Assembly (NCBI GenBank): GCA_913061055.1
Contig: CAJXVA010000006.1
Span: 1 to 64,000, forward strand
Source: an uncultured Pseudomonadota bacterium
Lineage (GTDB): Bacteria > Myxococcota_A > Polyangia > Nannocystales > Nannocystaceae
Direction: 5' to 3'
Length of the DNA: 64,000 nt
Below the pieces are notes generated by a model that saw only the letters and a list, made by a program, of their open reading frames with translations, was not told the origin of the DNA and made no database searches. Numbering within the stretch: position 1 is the first letter of the stretch; each line of letters starts with the position of its first letter. The position numbers and the translations under genes are program-made. Positions 61,382-64,000 of this stretch are shown here, in pieces.

Positions 61382-62020
61382 ATGCCTGCGCTGAAGGTCT
61401 GCGGGATCACGCGGCGCGGCGATCTGGACGCGTGTGATCGGCTGGGCGTCGACGCGGTGGGCATCAACCTGTGGTCCGGCAGCAAGCGCGGCCTGACCGC
61501 GAGCCAGGCCGAGGCGCTGCTGCAGGGCGGACGCGGCGCTCAGCGGGTCGGGGTGTTTGTGGATCACGCGCCACGCGAGGTCGCAGCGCTCGCCCGCACG
61601 CTCGAGCTGGACGCGATTCAGCCCCACGGGGATACGCCGCCGGAGTCCTTCGCCGCGCTGGGCCTGCCGTGGGTGTGGGTGATCCGCGGGACCCCGGCGC
61701 TTGCGACCCTGGCCATCCCGAAGCCGCTGCCCACCTGGATCTTGCTGGATGCTGCGGTGGCTGGGTTCGGCGGTGCGGGAGCGAAGACCGACTGGGTTTG
61801 GGCGGCCGCGGCGGTTCAGGCCCTCTCGCCGCTGCCGGTATGGCTCGCCGGAGGGATCACGCCCGACAACGCCGCGGAAGCCCTGGCACAGGTGAAGCCG
61901 GCGGGTCTGGACGTGGCGAGCGGGTCGGAGGTCGTCGGGGCGACCCGCGGAGAGAAGGACGTGGCGAGAATCGAGGCCTTGTTGCGGGCAGTACGGGCGA
62001 CATCCGACGCGGCCTGGTAG
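61382..62020 (+). CDS. trpF: Phosphoribosylanthranilate isomerase
   Basis: 212 residues with the start motif [15 protein letters not shown] (catalytic Cys), the IQPHGD region, ILLDAA and [14 protein letters not shown], ending [24 protein letters not shown] precedes the ATG as a Shine-Dalgarno sequence. The usual GVE at the SSGVE motif reads ASGSEV, a mild variation. It functions between TrpD and TrpC. Confidence 0.94.
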   Translation: MPALKVCGITRRGDLDACDRLGVDAVGINLWSGSKRGLTASQAEALLQGGRGAQRVGVFVDHAPREVAALARTLELDAIQPHGDTPPESFAALGLPWVWVIRGTPALATLAIPKPLPTWILLDAAVAGFGGAGAKTDWVWAAAAVQALSPLPVWLAGGITPDNAAEALAQVKPAGLDVASGSEVVGATRGEKDVARIEALLRAVRATSDAAW

Positions 62021-62023
62021 AAC
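62018..62023 (+). promoter_or_regulatory. Minus-10-like TAGAAC box before trpB
   Basis: TGG-TAGAAC overlaps the trpF stop and ends 8 nt before the trpB ATG. The same nine-base word precedes ribH. It may be an internal promoter; no minus-35 was seen. Confidence 0.3.
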
Positions 62024-62031
62024 CGGCATCG

Positions 62032-63264
62032 ATGGCCGACGAACCCGCGAACCCCTCGCTTCAGTTTGGCGCGTTCGGTGGGCGTTACGTCGCCGAAACG
62101 CTGATGCCCGCGGTCGAGGAACTCGCGCTGGAGTGGCCCAAGGCGTGGGCGGACGCGAGTTTTCAGGAAGAGTACCGGTCGATCCTTCGTGACTACGCCG
62201 GGCGCCCCTCGGTGCTCACCGAGGCGAAGCGGCTGGCGGACGTCCTGGGCATGAAGGACGGCGGGCGCCTGCTGCTCAAGCGGGAGGACCTCAACCACAC
62301 CGGTTCGCACAAGATCAACAACTGCGTCGGCCAGGTGCTCCTGGCACGCCGCCTGGGAAAGACGCGCATCATCGCCGAGACCGGGGCCGGTCAGCACGGG
62401 GTCGCCACCGCGACGGTCTGCGCCTACTTCGGGCTGCCGTGCACCGTGTACATGGGCGAGCGAGACGTCGAGCGGCAGGCGCTCAACGTGTTCCGCATGC
62501 AACTGCTCGGCGCCGAGGTCGTGTCGGTGAAGGCGGGCAGCGCGACGCTCAAGGATGCGATCAACGAGGCCCTGCGCGACTGGGTGGCGCACGTCGACGA
62601 CACCCACTACGTGATCGGAAGCGTGATGGGGCCCGACCCGTACCCAACCATAGTGCGCGAGCTGCAACGGGTTATCGGGGATGAGTGTCGCGCCCAGGTG
62701 CACGCGCTGACCGGCGGGCTCCCCGATGCGGTCGTCGCATGCGTCGGCGGCGGTTCGAACGCGATGGGGATCTTCGCGGCCTTCGTCCCGGACCCGGGCG
62801 TTGCCCTGTACGGGGTCGAAGCGGCAGGGGAAGGCCTCGAGGGAAAACACGCCGCAACGATGACCGCGGGCAAGCTTGGCATCTATCACGGCATGCGCTC
62901 CCTGGTGCTCCAGGACTCTCACGGGCAACTCCAGGAAGCGCACTCGATCTCGGCGGGTCTGGACTACCCCGGCGTCGGCCCTGAGCACGCGCACCTGCAC
63001 GCCACGGGGCGCGCGAAGTATCTCAGTGTCACCGACGCCCAGTGTCTGGAGGCGCTGTCCCAGGTGGCCCAGACCGAAGGCATCATCGTGGCCCTCGAGA
63101 CCGCGCATGCCTTCGCGGCCCTGCCGGAGATCTTGAACGAGGTCGGTCTCGACGCAACGGTCGTGGTCAACGTGTCCGGACGCGGGGACAAGGACATGCA
63201 CACCGTGATGGACGCCCTCGAGCAGCCTGCAGAGCAAGACGGACAGTCGGAGCAGCCCTCATGA
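62032..63264 (+). CDS. trpB: Tryptophan synthase beta chain
   Basis: TrpB condenses indole with serine using PLP. 410 residues from ATG 62032. Landmarks are [15 protein letters not shown], the PLP lysine in [46 protein letters not shown] and [17 protein letters not shown]. It is the TrpB1 type that pairs with TrpA. It ends in an ATGA overlap with trpA, matching the usual coupling of the two subunits. Confidence 0.97.
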   Translation: MADEPANPSLQFGAFGGRYVAETLMPAVEELALEWPKAWADASFQEEYRSILRDYAGRPSVLTEAKRLADVLGMKDGGRLLLKREDLNHTGSHKINNCVGQVLLARRLGKTRIIAETGAGQHGVATATVCAYFGLPCTVYMGERDVERQALNVFRMQLLGAEVVSVKAGSATLKDAINEALRDWVAHVDDTHYVIGSVMGPDPYPTIVRELQRVIGDECRAQVHALTGGLPDAVVACVGGGSNAMGIFAAFVPDPGVALYGVEAAGEGLEGKHAATMTAGKLGIYHGMRSLVLQDSHGQLQEAHSISAGLDYPGVGPEHAHLHATGRAKYLSVTDAQCLEALSQVAQTEGIIVALETAHAFAALPEILNEVGLDATVVVNVSGRGDKDMHTVMDALEQPAEQDGQSEQPS

Positions 63265-64000
63265 GCCGGATCAAACAAGCCTTCGAAGATGCCAAGGCCG
63301 AAGGCCGCGCGGCGTTGGTCGGATATCTCACCGCGTACGATCCGGACCTCGAGGGGTCACGCGAGCGCATCATGGCCGCGTGCGATGCCGGCCTCGACGT
63401 CCTGGAGCTGGGCGTTCCGTTCTCGGACCCGACCGCCGATGGCGGTGATGTGCAGGCGGCGATGATTCGGGCCCTGGGGGCCGGCGCGACGCTGCCCGGC
63501 GTCCTCGACCTGGCGCGCTCGATTCGAGAGCGCACCGACATTCCGATCGTGTTGTTCTCGTACGCGAACCCGCTGCTTCAGATGGGCAGCCGGCTCGGTG
63601 CCACGGCCGCCAATGCTGGAATCGACGGCCTGTTGGTGGTCGACTGTCCGCCCGCGCACGCGGAGGAACTCCGGGGGCCCGCAGCCGCGCGGGGTCTGGA
63701 TTGGATCGGGTTGGTGGCGCCGACGACCACGGATGCACGCATGGAGGCGGTCGCGAACGTGACGACCGGCTTCGTGTACGCGGTCACGCTCAAGGGCGTG
63801 ACGGGAGCCGAGGTCGATGTGGACTCGGATGCGCTCGCTCAGCAGCTCGCGAGCGTTCAGGAGCGCTTCGATGTTCCGGTCGCGGCGGGCTTCGGCGTCC
63901 GGTCGGCCAAGCAGGCGCAGGTGTTGGCGCGCAAGGCCGACGGCGTCGTGGTGGGCTCGGCGTTGATCCGCGCCGCGCAAGAGAGCGTCGGAGCCCTCAC
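63261..64000 (+). CDS. trpA: Tryptophan synthase alpha chain (3' truncated by window)
   Basis: TrpA cleaves indole-glycerol phosphate and channels indole to TrpB. About 246 of an expected 260-270 residues are visible; the gene runs off the window. Catalytic Glu and Asp are in [20 protein letters not shown], and the phosphate loop is seen as GFGVRS. The usual SDPLADGPTIQ reads [11 protein letters not shown], a small difference near the active site. YVSRxGVTG is [12 protein letters not shown] here. Confidence 0.95.
   Translation, partial: MSRIKQAFEDAKAEGRAALVGYLTAYDPDLEGSRERIMAACDAGLDVLELGVPFSDPTADGGDVQAAMIRALGAGATLPGVLDLARSIRERTDIPIVLFSYANPLLQMGSRLGATAANAGIDGLLVVDCPPAHAEELRGPAAARGLDWIGLVAPTTTDARMEAVANVTTGFVYAVTLKGVTGAEVDVDSDALAQQLASVQERFDVPVAAGFGVRSAKQAQVLARKADGVVVGSALIRAAQESVGAL

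Overview
The window is GC-rich, gene-dense bacterial chromosome. Several traits point to a myxobacterium (Myxococcota), most likely of the Nannocystis/Plesiocystis/Enhygromyxa side: many Cys-rich lipoproteins with Ser/Thr/Asp-rich linkers, FG-GAP repeats and a MopE-type motif; paired myxobacterial-style outer-membrane barrels; a GAF/sigma-54 activator; and a chemosensory operon with a HEAT-repeat protein. The lineage is an inference from gene content. No tRNA, rRNA, IS element, prophage or CRISPR array was recognised.

Layout. 1-4.1 kb: end of a sigma-54 activator, a small lipoprotein, and two related outer-membrane barrel proteins on the minus strand. 4.8-10.1 kb: ftsY and smc, divergent across a GATC-rich palindromic spacer; smc carries an apparent one-base frameshift. 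10.2-16.9 kb: a TPR lipoprotein, a YhhQ-type queuosine-precursor transporter and three secreted or surface lipoproteins. 17-20.8 kb: a minus-strand DUF4266-DUF3570-PPIase-roadblock group and a flippase-like membrane protein. 20.9-25.4 kb: cmk-rpsA, then ribH-nusB and a lone M17-peptidase N-terminal domain protein. 25.5-36.1 kb: a tightly coupled chemosensory operon (CheY-CheA-CheW-CheW-receiver-HEAT-CheR-CheB-GAF-CheY) ending in xerD, with no receptor gene. 36.3-42.8 kb: a lipoprotein, then M50 protease-scpA-scpB-rluB and the cysteine-free ribosomal proteins S14 and L31. 42.8-46.6 kb: tldD-tldE and an inositol-monophosphatase-family enzyme. 46.7-50.7 kb: a second FG-GAP lipoprotein, then an ECF42-type sigma factor with its DGPF partner. 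50.8-57.3 kb: glyA followed by a coupled lipoprotein-pseudokinase-DUF2723 operon. 57.3-64 kb: a complete trpEGDCFB(A) operon, with trpA cut by the window end.

How genes work together. SMC, ScpA and ScpB (condensin) are all here but in two loci, and both kleisin partners carry unusually long acidic tails. glyA and trpE diverge from a 46-bp spacer. GlyA interconverts serine and glycine, and serine is a co-substrate of TrpB. Most operons use ATGA/GTGA/TTGA stop-start overlaps. A recurring feature is a TA-N3-T (minus-10-like) box 6-8 nt upstream of start codons that lack a Shine-Dalgarno sequence, which suggests many leaderless transcripts. The least explained units are the glyA-linked pseudokinase operon, the receptor-less HEAT/chemosensory operon and the DUF4266/DUF3570 group.
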